Source: Paenibacillus tengchongensis (GTDB lineage Bacteria > Bacillota > Bacilli > Paenibacillales > Paenibacillaceae). Taken from it: 64,000 nt of DNA. Under the pieces are notes generated by a model. That model made no database searches, was not told the DNA's origin, and saw only the letters and a program-made list of their open reading frames with translations. Below, in pieces: positions 34,762 through 42,978 of the stretch (position 1 is the first letter of the stretch; every line of letters begins with the position of its first letter). Made by a program: the position numbers and the translations under genes. The DNA lies in the NCBI RefSeq assembly GCF_008973665.1, contig NZ_WACP01000003.1:124001-188000 (forward strand). The letters run 5' to 3'.

Positions 34762-35592
34762 CTATGATTTCGTACTGTTGCGGTACGCCGACGGCGAGAC
34801 GCCGGTCATTTTCTTGAAATATTTCGAGAAATGCGCCAGCTCCATGCCGACCTGCTCGGCGATGTCCGAGATGCTGAAGTCCGTGTAGGACAGCTGGCGT
34901 TTGGCGAACTCCATCCGTTTCAGCTGGACGTACTGCATCGGCGGCATGCCCATGTATTTCTTGAAATAGGGTATAAAATAGTTCGGATGCAGATGCACCA
35001 GCTCGGCGAGCTCTTCGACCTCCAACTGCCGGCTTAGCCGCTCGTCGATATAGTTAAGCACTCCGGCCAGCTTGGTCTGGTCGCCGCCGAGCAGCAGCTC
35101 GTCCATGAAATTGGAGTACCCGCCATCCTCCAGACACTGGGCCAGCAGGGTCAGCAGTGCCGCCTGGATTCGCAGCGTAGCATGAAAGCTGTTACTGGGA
35201 AAAAGCGAGATCATCTCCCGGAACACCGCCCGCGCGGCGGCGGGATCGGCGGCTTCGCAGATGTATAGCTTATGCGCGGAATGGAACAGGGGCCATTCGC
35301 CGATCCGGGCATCGAAATGGCAGTAGTACCGGGCATACGGGTTATCCGGCGAAGTCTCGGTAGTCTGCGTCGTTCCGGCGGGCATGATCATCAGCTGTCC
35401 GGGGCGCGGGTAATGAACCACTCCGTTGATGATTACTTTGCCTTCTCCGCCGTCGATAAAATACAGCCGGTTGAAGGCCGGCGTCTGATTGGTGCGGTTC
35501 CAGCCGGGATATTTGGTTGTTAAGGTGGCATGGGTTACATTGACGGTCAAGTTCTGCAGCAGGCGTTCGGCCAGATTGCCGGTCAAGCTCAT
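34762..35592 (-). CDS. AraC-family transcriptional regulator
   Basis: The 276-aa protein has an N-terminal cupin-like sensing domain (FIDGGEGKVIINGVVHYPRPG, about residues 40-60) and two C-terminal helix-turn-helix units (VEELAELVHLHPNYFIPYFK and ISDIAEQVGMELAHFSKYFK). ATG 35592 (reverse) follows AAAGGAG at 7 nt, so the longer frame to 35685 is not used. It diverges from the Gfo/Idh/MocA cluster and most likely controls it in response to a sugar. Confidence 0.9.
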   Translation of the reverse strand: MSLTGNLAERLLQNLTVNVTHATLTTKYPGWNRTNQTPAFNRLYFIDGGEGKVIINGVVHYPRPGQLMIMPAGTTQTTETSPDNPYARYYCHFDARIGEWPLFHSAHKLYICEAADPAAARAVFREMISLFPSNSFHATLRIQAALLTLLAQCLEDGGYSNFMDELLLGGDQTKLAGVLNYIDERLSRQLEVEELAELVHLHPNYFIPYFKKYMGMPPMQYVQLKRMEFAKRQLSYTDFSISDIAEQVGMELAHFSKYFKKMTGVSPSAYRNSTKS

Positions 35593-35748
35593 AAGAGGGC
35601 TCCTTTTGCCGTTTTTATTTATTATAACGCTTACATTTATCAAAGACATCTTAATTTTAGACAAAAATACCTTAATTCCGGTCATGTTCAGCGCTTCCGT
35701 TTCGGGTTATTCTCTAGTCATCAACCCGCATTGGAGTGAACTGGAAAG

Positions 35749-36909
35749 ATGGATAAGGTACGATATGGGATTATAGGCATCGGCAATATGGGCCGCGCCC
35801 ACGCCGTCAGCCTGCTGGGCGAGGTGAAGGGTGCCGAACTGACGGCCGTCTGCGATGTGAACCCGCAGCAGCTGGAATGGGCGGCGGAGAAGCTGCCGGA
35901 GCATGTGCAGCGGTTCAGTACAGCGGAGGAAATGTTCGGCTCCGGCAGCATTGACGCCGTGTTCATCGCCACGCCGCATTATGACCACCCGCCGTTGGCC
36001 ATTGAAGCGCTGCGCCGGGGATACCATACGCTGATCGAGAAGCCGGCCGGGGTATACACCAAAGCCGTCCAGGAGATGAACGAAGCAGCTGCCCGCTCGG
36101 ACCGCAAATTCGGCATCATGTACAACCAGCGGACCAACCCGCTGTATCAGAAGCTGCGCGAGCTGATTCTGTCCGGCGAGCTCGGCGAGATCCGCCGCAC
36201 CAACTGGATCATTACGAACTGGTACCGTTCGCAGAGCTATTATAATTCCGGCGGCTGGCGCGCCACCTGGGCCGGAGAAGGCGGCGGGGTGCTGCTGAAC
36301 CAGGACCCGCATCAGCTTGATCTGTGGCAGTGGACCACCGGAATGATGCCGGTGCGCGTCCGCGCCTTCTGCCATTTCGGTAAATACCGGGAGATTGAAG
36401 TAGAAGACGATGTAACCGCATATGTCGAATATGCCAACGGGGCCACCGGGCTGTTCGTTACCACCACGGGCGAGGCGCCGGGAACGAACCGCTTTGAGAT
36501 TACCGGTGACAACGGCAAAATCGTTGTCGAAGACGGCAAGCTGACCTTCTGGCGGCTGCGTACGCCTGAGCCGGTGTTCAACCGCGAGTATACCGGCGGC
36601 TTCGGTTCGCCGGAATGCTGGAAATGTGAAATTCCTGTAACAGGGAAGGAGGGTAACCATCGCGCGATTTTGCTTAATTTCACCAATGCGATCCTGCACG
36701 ATGAGCCGCTGCTTGCGCCCGGCGAAGAGGGAATTCATGGCCTTACACTGTCGAACGCGATGTACCTGTCGGCCTGGACCGACAATTGGGTTGATCTGCC
36801 GATTGACGCCGATCTGTTCCACGAGCACTTGATGGAGAAGGTGAAGAACTCCACGTTCCGGAAGACGGATGCCGGCTCCAGAGCGCTGGATGTATCCGGC
36901 ACGCACTGA
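35749..36909 (+). CDS. Gfo/Idh/MocA-family oxidoreductase 1
   Basis: The 386-aa NAD(P)-dependent sugar dehydrogenase-like enzyme starts with GIIGIGNMGRAHA (residues about 6-18). It contains the EKP motif (LIEKPAGV, about 98) and GEGGGVLLNQDPHQLDLWQW with the conserved His (about 180-199). These enzymes act on cyclitols or sugar derivatives; which one is not visible. It is the first gene of a four-gene cluster downstream of a divergent AraC regulator. Confidence 0.9.
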   Translation: MDKVRYGIIGIGNMGRAHAVSLLGEVKGAELTAVCDVNPQQLEWAAEKLPEHVQRFSTAEEMFGSGSIDAVFIATPHYDHPPLAIEALRRGYHTLIEKPAGVYTKAVQEMNEAAARSDRKFGIMYNQRTNPLYQKLRELILSGELGEIRRTNWIITNWYRSQSYYNSGGWRATWAGEGGGVLLNQDPHQLDLWQWTTGMMPVRVRAFCHFGKYREIEVEDDVTAYVEYANGATGLFVTTTGEAPGTNRFEITGDNGKIVVEDGKLTFWRLRTPEPVFNREYTGGFGSPECWKCEIPVTGKEGNHRAILLNFTNAILHDEPLLAPGEEGIHGLTLSNAMYLSAWTDNWVDLPIDADLFHEHLMEKVKNSTFRKTDAGSRALDVSGTH

Positions 36910-36947
36910 TAGACATTCAACCAACCTACTTGAGGAGTGAAAGAAGC

Positions 36948-37718
36948 ATGCAACTGTCTACCATTGGCGCACAAATGTATACCCTGCGCGAATTCACCAG
37001 AACGCCCGAAGGCTTAAGAGAAAGCTTCCGCAAGCTGAAGGAGATCGGTTATCAAGCCGTCCAGATTTCCGGCATAGGCAAGATGGACCCGGCATTAGTT
37101 AAGGAATACGCCGATGAATACGGGCTGAATATCTGTGCCACACATGTCTCCTGGGACCGGCTGGTGAACGATCTGGAAGCGCTCGCCGCCGAACATAAGC
37201 TGTGGAACTGTCCCAATATCGGACTCGGGTCCTTGCCGCAGGAATACCGGGAGAACGCTGCGGGATACTGCAACTTCCTGGCTCAGGCCTCGCTAATCGC
37301 CAAAGTGCTCAAGGAACGGCACGGCCTGCAATTTATTTACCACAACCATGATTTTGAATTTGAACGGGTGGAAGGGGAATTGACTGCTCTGGAGCTGCTC
37401 CTGCAGGAATCCGATCCGGCCGTGTTCGGGTTTGAGCTCGATATGTACTGGGTGCAGGCCGGCGGCGGAAGCCCGCTGGCGTGGGCTGACAAGGTCAAGG
37501 GCCGGATGCCGGTCGTCCATTTGAAGGATATGGCCGTTGTCTCCGGCAAGCAGGTGTTCGCCGAGATCGGCGAAGGAAATATGGATTACCCGGCGATCAT
37601 TGACGCCTGCCGCCAGACGGGCGTGGAGTGGTTTGTGGTGGAGCAGGATGTCTGCCGCCGCGATCCGTTCGAAAGCCTGGCCATCAGTTTGAATTATTTG
37701 AAGGGGCTGCTGTCATGA
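36948..37718 (+). CDS. Sugar phosphate isomerase/epimerase (xylose isomerase-like TIM barrel)
   Basis: The 256-aa protein has the AP-endonuclease-2/xylose isomerase-like barrel pattern. Visible metal-ligand regions are FIYHNHDFEFE (about residues 125-135), FGFELDMYWVQAGG, VHLKDM and FAEIGEGNMDYP. ATG 36948 follows TTGAGGAGTGAAAGAAGC. Its stop overlaps the next dehydrogenase start (ATGA). Such isomerases often work with Gfo/Idh/MocA enzymes on keto-cyclitols or keto-sugars. Confidence 0.9.
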   Translation: MQLSTIGAQMYTLREFTRTPEGLRESFRKLKEIGYQAVQISGIGKMDPALVKEYADEYGLNICATHVSWDRLVNDLEALAAEHKLWNCPNIGLGSLPQEYRENAAGYCNFLAQASLIAKVLKERHGLQFIYHNHDFEFERVEGELTALELLLQESDPAVFGFELDMYWVQAGGGSPLAWADKVKGRMPVVHLKDMAVVSGKQVFAEIGEGNMDYPAIIDACRQTGVEWFVVEQDVCRRDPFESLAISLNYLKGLLS

Positions 37719-38806
37719 GCCGCAGCGACGGGATGATGTATGCGCCGGTCCATGAGGCGAAGCCGGTGGTGGAGGCCGGAGAATTCGTCTTCGCCGCCAT
37801 GGCGCTGGACCACGGACATATCTACGGCATGTGCAACGGTCTGCGGGAAGCGGGGGCCAAGCTGAAGTGGGTGTACGATCCCGATCCGCAGAAGGTTGCA
37901 GCCTTCCTGAAGGCTTATCCCGGAGTGCGTGCCGCCCGCATTGCGGAGGAGCTTCTGGAGGATCGCGAAGTGCGGCTGGTGGCCGCCGCTGCCGTCCCCT
38001 CCGCCCGCGGTCCGCTCGGTCTGAAGGTAATGGCACACGGCAAAGATTATTTCACGGACAAGACTCCGTTTACATCGCTCGATCAGTTGGCCGTCGCCCG
38101 TGTTCAGGCCGCTCATACGGGCAGGAAGTACATGACCTATTTCAGCGAACGGCTGCATGTGGAGAGCGCGGTGTATGCCGGGCAGCTGATCCGGGAAGGT
38201 GTGATCGGCCGGGTGCTGCAGGTGATGGGCACCGGCCCGCACCGTCTGAATGCGGCCAGCCGGCCGGACTGGTTCTTCCGCCGGTCCGATTACGGCGGCA
38301 TTCTGTGCGATATCGGCAGCCACCAGATTGAGCAGTTTCTCTTCTATGGCGGCTGCAGGGACGCCAAGGTGCTGCACAGCAAGGTGGCGAACTACCACCA
38401 TCCGGAATATCCGGAGCTGGAGGACTTCGGCGACGCCACGTTGGCCGGTGACAACGGGGCCACGCAGTATTTCCGCGTGGACTGGTTCACTCCGGACGGG
38501 CTGGGCACCTGGGGCGACGGGCGGACGGTGATCCTGGGAACAGACGGTTATATCGAGCTGCGTAAATACACCGATCTTGCCCGTTCCAATACCGGGGATC
38601 ATGTATATTGGGTCGACTCCCGGGGAGAGCATTACGCGCATGTCGCCGGCAAGGTGGGATATCCGTTCTTTGGTGAGCTGATTCTGGACTGCCTGAACCG
38701 TACGGAAATCGCGATGACCCAGGAGCATGTCTTCAAGGCGGCGGAGCTGTGCCTGAGCGCCCAATCCCAGGCGTTAAATATGACACCGGTAACCTTAAGA
38801 ACCTAA
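37715..38806 (+). CDS. Gfo/Idh/MocA-family oxidoreductase 2 (variant NAD loop)
   Basis: The 363-aa protein is related to the neighbouring dehydrogenases. Its first strand reads FAAMALDHGHIYGM instead of the GxGxxG loop, and the usual EKP reads DKTPF (about residue 117). The C-terminal half keeps the DYGGILCDIGSHQIEQFLFY helix with the conserved His. This matches a divergent subgroup within the family. ATG 37715 overlaps the isomerase stop by 4 bp, so the longer frame starting at 37628 is rejected. Confidence 0.87.
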   Translation: MSRSDGMMYAPVHEAKPVVEAGEFVFAAMALDHGHIYGMCNGLREAGAKLKWVYDPDPQKVAAFLKAYPGVRAARIAEELLEDREVRLVAAAAVPSARGPLGLKVMAHGKDYFTDKTPFTSLDQLAVARVQAAHTGRKYMTYFSERLHVESAVYAGQLIREGVIGRVLQVMGTGPHRLNAASRPDWFFRRSDYGGILCDIGSHQIEQFLFYGGCRDAKVLHSKVANYHHPEYPELEDFGDATLAGDNGATQYFRVDWFTPDGLGTWGDGRTVILGTDGYIELRKYTDLARSNTGDHVYWVDSRGEHYAHVAGKVGYPFFGELILDCLNRTEIAMTQEHVFKAAELCLSAQSQALNMTPVTLRT

Positions 38807-38823
38807 GCTTATTCGGAAAAGAG

Positions 38824-39876
38824 ATGAGAGCTTTGCAATCTAAACCATCCGGATTAGGGGCAGCGATTGTCGGGTGCGGGGCGATTGCCCCGCTGCATGC
38901 CGGGGCCATCCGGTCCCTGGAGGGAGTCCGGCTCGTTGCCGTTGCCGATACAAATTACAGCCGTGTGGAAACGGCGGCGCAGACTTACGGCTGCGAGGCT
39001 GTAACCGATTACCGCGAGTTGCTGGACCGGCAGGACATCGATGTGGTCCATCTGTGCACCCCGCATCATCTTCATGCCCCGATGGCTGTGAAGCTGCTGC
39101 AGGCGGGCAAGCATGTCCTGACCGAGAAGCCGGCCGCCACGGATTCGGCCTCAGCACGGCGCATGGTGCAAGCCGCCGCAGAGAGCGGCAGGCAGCTTGG
39201 CGTTGTGTTCCAGAACCGTTACAATGAAGCGTCGCTGAAGATTAAAGAAACGATTGACAACGGTTCGCTGGGCCGGCTGCTATGTCTGAAAGGGATCGTC
39301 ACCTGGCACCGCAGCGAGAATTACTACCGGGACAGCGGCTGGCGGGGAAGCTGGGGAACGGAAGGCGGCGGAGTGCTCATCAACCAGGCGATTCATACGC
39401 TCGACCTGCTGCAATGGTTCGGCGGAGCCTATACGTCCGTGCGGGGCTCCGTATCGGCCGATGTACTGGACGGCGTCATCGAGGTAGACGACAGCGCCCA
39501 TGCGTTTTTTGCATTTGTGAACGGGGCGCGGGGGATTTTCTATGGAACCAATGCCTATGGTGTCAATTCTCCGGTAGAGCTGGAAGCGGTGTTTGACCAG
39601 GGGACGCTGGTGCAGCGCCGGGATCACCTTTATCTCTGGCAGGACGGGCGGGAGACGCTGCTCTGTGAGCCGCCCGCCGGCATTGCCGGCGCCAAAACCT
39701 ACTGGGGAACAGGGCACCTGCGGCTGATCGTGGACTTTTACAGCCATCTCCGGGAAGACCGGCCGTTCTGGATTGACGGCACAGAAGGCTTGAAGGCGCT
39801 GGAAGTGATCGAAGGACTGTATTATGACTCGGAAAGCAGGCATCTGGTCCGGCCGGAGAAGAGTATCCGGGGTTGA
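38824..39876 (+). CDS. Gfo/Idh/MocA-family oxidoreductase 3
   Basis: The 350-aa enzyme has GAAIVGCGAIAPLHAGA (about residues 9-25), LTEKPAATDS (about 100) and TEGGGVLINQAIHTLDLLQW (about 180-199), a canonical cofactor loop, EKP motif and catalytic-region His. It follows oxidoreductase 2 by 17 bp and ends the cluster. Three dehydrogenases plus one isomerase without a transporter or kinase suggest interconversion of an unusual sugar or cyclitol imported by another locus. Confidence 0.9.
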   Translation: MRALQSKPSGLGAAIVGCGAIAPLHAGAIRSLEGVRLVAVADTNYSRVETAAQTYGCEAVTDYRELLDRQDIDVVHLCTPHHLHAPMAVKLLQAGKHVLTEKPAATDSASARRMVQAAAESGRQLGVVFQNRYNEASLKIKETIDNGSLGRLLCLKGIVTWHRSENYYRDSGWRGSWGTEGGGVLINQAIHTLDLLQWFGGAYTSVRGSVSADVLDGVIEVDDSAHAFFAFVNGARGIFYGTNAYGVNSPVELEAVFDQGTLVQRRDHLYLWQDGRETLLCEPPAGIAGAKTYWGTGHLRLIVDFYSHLREDRPFWIDGTEGLKALEVIEGLYYDSESRHLVRPEKSIRG

Positions 39877-39979
39877 GCGCAAATTGACATTGTCTCCGTT
39901 TGGCCTTATCTTCTAATTGTGGCATGTGAGATGCGGCAAACCAACCAATAGAGAACTCACAGGGAGAGGGACAGGCGTT

Positions 39980-40492
39980 ATGGAACAGGCAATGTTTGCG
40001 GGGGGCTGCTTCTGGTGTATGGTAACACCATTCGAAGAATTGCCCGGAATTCATGGAATCGTGTCCGGCTATGCCGGCGGGACGGTGGAGAATCCGACCT
40101 ATGAGCAGGTCAAGACCGGAACCACCGGTCATTATGAGGTGGTGCAGATTACGTTCGATCCGGAAGTTTTCCCGTACGAGCGGCTTCTGGAGCTGTTCTG
40201 GCCGCAGATTGACCCGACAGATGACGGAGGGCAATTTCAGGACCGGGGATCACAGTACCGGACGGCGGTATTTTACTATAATGAGAGCCAGCGGGAAGCG
40301 GCGCTTGCCTCGAAGGAGCGCGTAGCGGCCAGCGGCCGGTTCGAAGGGCCCGTGGTGACTGAAATTTTACCGGCTCCGGTCTTTTACCGGGCGGAGGAGT
40401 ACCATCAGGATTACCACAAGAAGAATCCGAAGCACTACAAGGAAGACCGGGCACAGTCCGGCCGCGACGAGTTTATAACAAAGCATTGGTAA
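39980..40492 (+). CDS. msrA: Peptide methionine sulfoxide reductase MsrA
   Basis: The 170-aa enzyme has the active-site motif GGCFWCM (about residues 8-14), a second Cys one turn away as in some MsrA, and YEQVKTGTTGHYEVVQ. It reduces the S-epimer of methionine sulfoxide in proteins. ATG 39980 follows GGGAGAGGGACAGGCGTT; in-frame codons upstream lack a ribosome site. It is monocistronic with a strong terminator. Confidence 0.95.
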   Translation: MEQAMFAGGCFWCMVTPFEELPGIHGIVSGYAGGTVENPTYEQVKTGTTGHYEVVQITFDPEVFPYERLLELFWPQIDPTDDGGQFQDRGSQYRTAVFYYNESQREAALASKERVAASGRFEGPVVTEILPAPVFYRAEEYHQDYHKKNPKHYKEDRAQSGRDEFITKHW

Positions 40493-40509
40493 TTCAGCTG
40501 AGCAGACCG

Positions 40510-40553
40510 CAGCCGTATGATCCTCCGCAGGAGGATTATACGGCTGATTTATT
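40510..40553 (+). terminator. Rho-independent terminator of msrA
   Basis: A long stem (CAGCCGTATgATCCTCC with GGAGGATtATACGGCTG) around a 3-nt loop, followed by ATTTATTTTTT. Confidence 0.9.
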
Positions 40554-40563
40554 TTTTGAAAAA

Positions 40564-40615
40564 AATCAGGTTCGACTTCATTCCATTAGGTTAAATCCAA
40601 AAATTCGACCTGATT
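40564..40615. repeat. Short inverted repeat, possible two-unit intergenic element
   Basis: AATCAGGTTCGA (40564-40575) is inverted as TTCGACCTGATT (40604-40615), with one mismatch region. Unit spacing (about 40 bp) resembles the inner pair of the four-unit elements elsewhere in the window. Confidence 0.45.
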
Positions 40616-40625
40616 CTGAAATATT

Positions 40626-40880
40626 GCACCTGCCTACCAGAACAAAGTTCCTTCCGCCTTCAAGCCGCTGGCCACCGTTCAAGCGCTCTGCCGGATCGTG
40701 GCTCCGATTCACGGTTCCGTTGCCCCCGGCGGAGCGAACGCCAATTATTATGCGAAATTCTGGCATGACCACTGTATAAACGGTCTCGCCTACGGCTTCC
40801 CGTACGACGATGTTAACGGTCAGGCAGCCTACCTGGAAGTCGGCAATCCGAAGGCCCTGATCATCCGCGTGGCCTGGTAA
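40626..40880 (+). pseudogene. C-terminal remnant of a GH64 beta-1,3-glucanase
   Basis: An 84-codon frame without a start reads ...NYYAKFWHDHCINGLAYGFPYDD...QAAYLEVGNPKALIIRVAW and stops at 40878-40880. The ending (NGxAYGFPYDDVxG, then NPxxLxIxVxW) is the characteristic C-terminus of glycoside hydrolase family 64 laminarinases, normally about 370-400 aa. The upstream part of the gene is missing: the frame is closed by TGA just before. A terminator-like hairpin after it (40910-40948) is probably what is left of the original gene end. Confidence 0.75.
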
Positions 40881-40909
40881 ATTGGATAGCCTTAAAGCTG
40901 GGGCGGAAT

Positions 40910-40948
40910 AAGGAACCTGCAGACTAAGGCTGCGGTTTCTTCTTTTTT
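40910..40948 (+). terminator. Terminator left behind the GH64 remnant
   Basis: AAGGAACCTGCAG pairs with CTGCGGTTTCTT around a 7-nt loop and is followed by CTTTTTT. Confidence 0.7.
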
Positions 40949-41028
40949 AGTTGTTCCACATTCTTTCTACACATTTATTACTTAAACTTTGAACTATTCA
41001 CCACAGATTTGTGTAGGAGGAATCAGAT

Positions 41029-42219
41029 ATGAACAAAATTTCTGCAGCAATGCTGTCACTTACTCTGCTGGCCGGTGTGCTGGCAGGCTGTACTTCCGGC
41101 AGCAACAACCAGGCTTCTACGGATCAAAACGGCGCTGGCGCTGAGGTCTTACTGCCTTGGATCGCCACTAAGAATACGACCCGGGTCAACACTTCCGATC
41201 CGGTGGAGGCTGCGGTGCTGGCGTCCCGCTCCCTGTGGACAGCCCAAACGGACAGCAACCGGCCGGCGAGTGTAATTCTGACGGGGATGGAGAGCTGGCA
41301 GATCGCCGCAGTCAGCGCCGACCTGATCCATCATCCCAGCAATGGCCCCATCCTGTTCTTCAGGGAGGAGGGACTGCCGGAAAGCACGATTGCCGAGCTG
41401 AAACGGCTTAAGCCTCTCGGTGCAGAGAGCAATGGCGGGGTGCAAGCCGTGCTCGTCGGTCCGGTGCCGGACGGCGTCGAAGCCGAGCTTGAGAAGCTGG
41501 ATTTGAAGGTGGACGTCATTACAGGCGATGACCCGGCAGAGATTGCGCGGAACATTGACGCTTATTATGCAGCGGTATCGGGAGCGCTTCCGGACGGTGT
41601 TATTATCGGGTCGGTGGACAGTCCGGAATATACCCTGCCGGCAGTCAACTGGATTGCCCATATGCCGGAGCCGCTGCTGTATGTCGGCAAGGATGAGATT
41701 CCGGAGGCAACGGTGAAGGCGCTGCAGGAACGCGGCGGTGCCGCGAATATGTATGTGCTCGGGCCGGAAGCGGCGGTATCGGCCGAAGTAGCCCGGGAAC
41801 TGGAAGCTTTCGGCCGGGTTACACGCATATCGGGGGATGATCCTTATGCGAATGCCATTGCTTTTGCCAAGTATAAGGACGAAATGACCGGGTTTGGCTG
41901 GGGGATTACTTCACCGGGCCACAATCTGTCGTTCGTGACGACGGAAGACCCGCTGTTGGCCACTGCCGTTGCCCCCTTCTCCCATCTGGGCAAGCATGCA
42001 CCGCTGATCTATACGGAGAAGGACGGGTTGCCGGATTCGGTTATGAGCTATACGATGGAGCTGCAGCCGAAATATCAGGACTCACCGGCAGAGGGACCTT
42101 ATAACCATGCCTGGATCACCGGCGGGACGGACGGAATTACCGAACATGCTCAAAGCGAGATTGACGACATGCTTGAAATCAGCCCTGCTTCAGGCGGAAA
42201 TCCGCATTCGGGACATTAA
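41029..42219 (+). CDS. Lipoprotein with CWB2-like cell-wall-binding repeats
   Basis: The 396-aa protein has a signal peptide ending in lipobox LAGC (Cys about residue 21). Repeats then resemble cell wall-binding repeat 2 (PF04122): TRVNTSDPVEAAVLASRSLW, VILTGMESWQIAAVSADLI, VTRISGDDPYANAIAFAKY. Such repeats bind wall polymers in clostridia. ATG 41029 follows GTAGGAGGAATCAGAT. A two-component system starts 51 bp after its stop, which may make this lipoprotein its sensor partner or target. Confidence 0.8.
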   Translation: MNKISAAMLSLTLLAGVLAGCTSGSNNQASTDQNGAGAEVLLPWIATKNTTRVNTSDPVEAAVLASRSLWTAQTDSNRPASVILTGMESWQIAAVSADLIHHPSNGPILFFREEGLPESTIAELKRLKPLGAESNGGVQAVLVGPVPDGVEAELEKLDLKVDVITGDDPAEIARNIDAYYAAVSGALPDGVIIGSVDSPEYTLPAVNWIAHMPEPLLYVGKDEIPEATVKALQERGGAANMYVLGPEAAVSAEVARELEAFGRVTRISGDDPYANAIAFAKYKDEMTGFGWGITSPGHNLSFVTTEDPLLATAVAPFSHLGKHAPLIYTEKDGLPDSVMSYTMELQPKYQDSPAEGPYNHAWITGGTDGITEHAQSEIDDMLEISPASGGNPHSGH

Positions 42220-42270
42220 ACCTTCCGGCAGGTATAATAGTGCCAATAGAATTGAAAAAGGGTGAGCAGC

Positions 42271-42978
42271 TTGTCGAAACCTCTGGTGCTGATTGTTGAT
42301 GATGAATGGAATATGCGCAACCTGCTGCGGATTTACCTGCTGCAGGAGGGCTGCTTGATCCGGGAGGCCCGGACGGGCAGTGAAGCACTCGGCCTGCTGG
42401 AGCAGCATGAATTCGACCTGGTCCTGCTGGATGTTATGATGCCGGATATGGATGGCTGGCAGGTGCTGCGGGCCATCCGGGCCGTGCGGCAAATCCCCGT
42501 GATGATGCTGACCGCCCGGACGGATACGAAGGATAAGGTTCATGGCCTGGACGCAGGGGCCGACGATTATTTGACCAAGCCGTTTGAACCGGAGGAGCTG
42601 GCGGCCAGAGTCCGCTCCCTGCTGCGCCGCGCGGCCGCCCCCCGTTCACTGCCAGTAGAGGATGCGCTGTCCTTCCCTTCCTTGCGGATTTATCCCTTGT
42701 CCAGAGAAGTGCAGATCCGGGAACAGACGGTTGATTTCACGCTCAAGGAGTTTGATCTTCTGCTGACGCTTGCCAGGGGACAAAGGGTATACACACGGGA
42801 AGAACTGGTGGGCCGGCTGTGGGGCGGCGACTATGAAGGGGACAACCGGGTCGTGGATACGCATATTAAGAACATCCGTGAGAAGCTGCAGCGGGCGGGG
42901 CTGGAGTATAATCCGGTCCAGACCGTATGGGGGCTCGGCTATAAATTCCAGATCACCGGGGGAGCAGATGAAGCATAA
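42271..42978 (+). CDS. OmpR-family response regulator
   Basis: The 235-aa regulator shows LIVDDEWN at the N-terminus, phospho-acceptor Asp in LVLLDVMMPDMDG (about residue 55), the Lys in LTKPFEPEEL, and a winged-helix domain with DNRVVDTHIKNIREKL and TVWGLGYKF. The TTG at 42271 has AAAGGGTGAGCAGC directly upstream; an in-frame GTG at 42262 is possible but lies inside that site. It overlaps the kinase gene by 11 bp. Confidence 0.9.
   Translation: MSKPLVLIVDDEWNMRNLLRIYLLQEGCLIREARTGSEALGLLEQHEFDLVLLDVMMPDMDGWQVLRAIRAVRQIPVMMLTARTDTKDKVHGLDAGADDYLTKPFEPEELAARVRSLLRRAAAPRSLPVEDALSFPSLRIYPLSREVQIREQTVDFTLKEFDLLLTLARGQRVYTREELVGRLWGGDYEGDNRVVDTHIKNIREKLQRAGLEYNPVQTVWGLGYKFQITGGADEA

Noticed and set aside
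37628..37714. Longer start for oxidoreductase 2
   Set aside because: It would overlap the isomerase gene by 91 bases in another frame, while ATG 37715 gives the usual 4-bp coupling.
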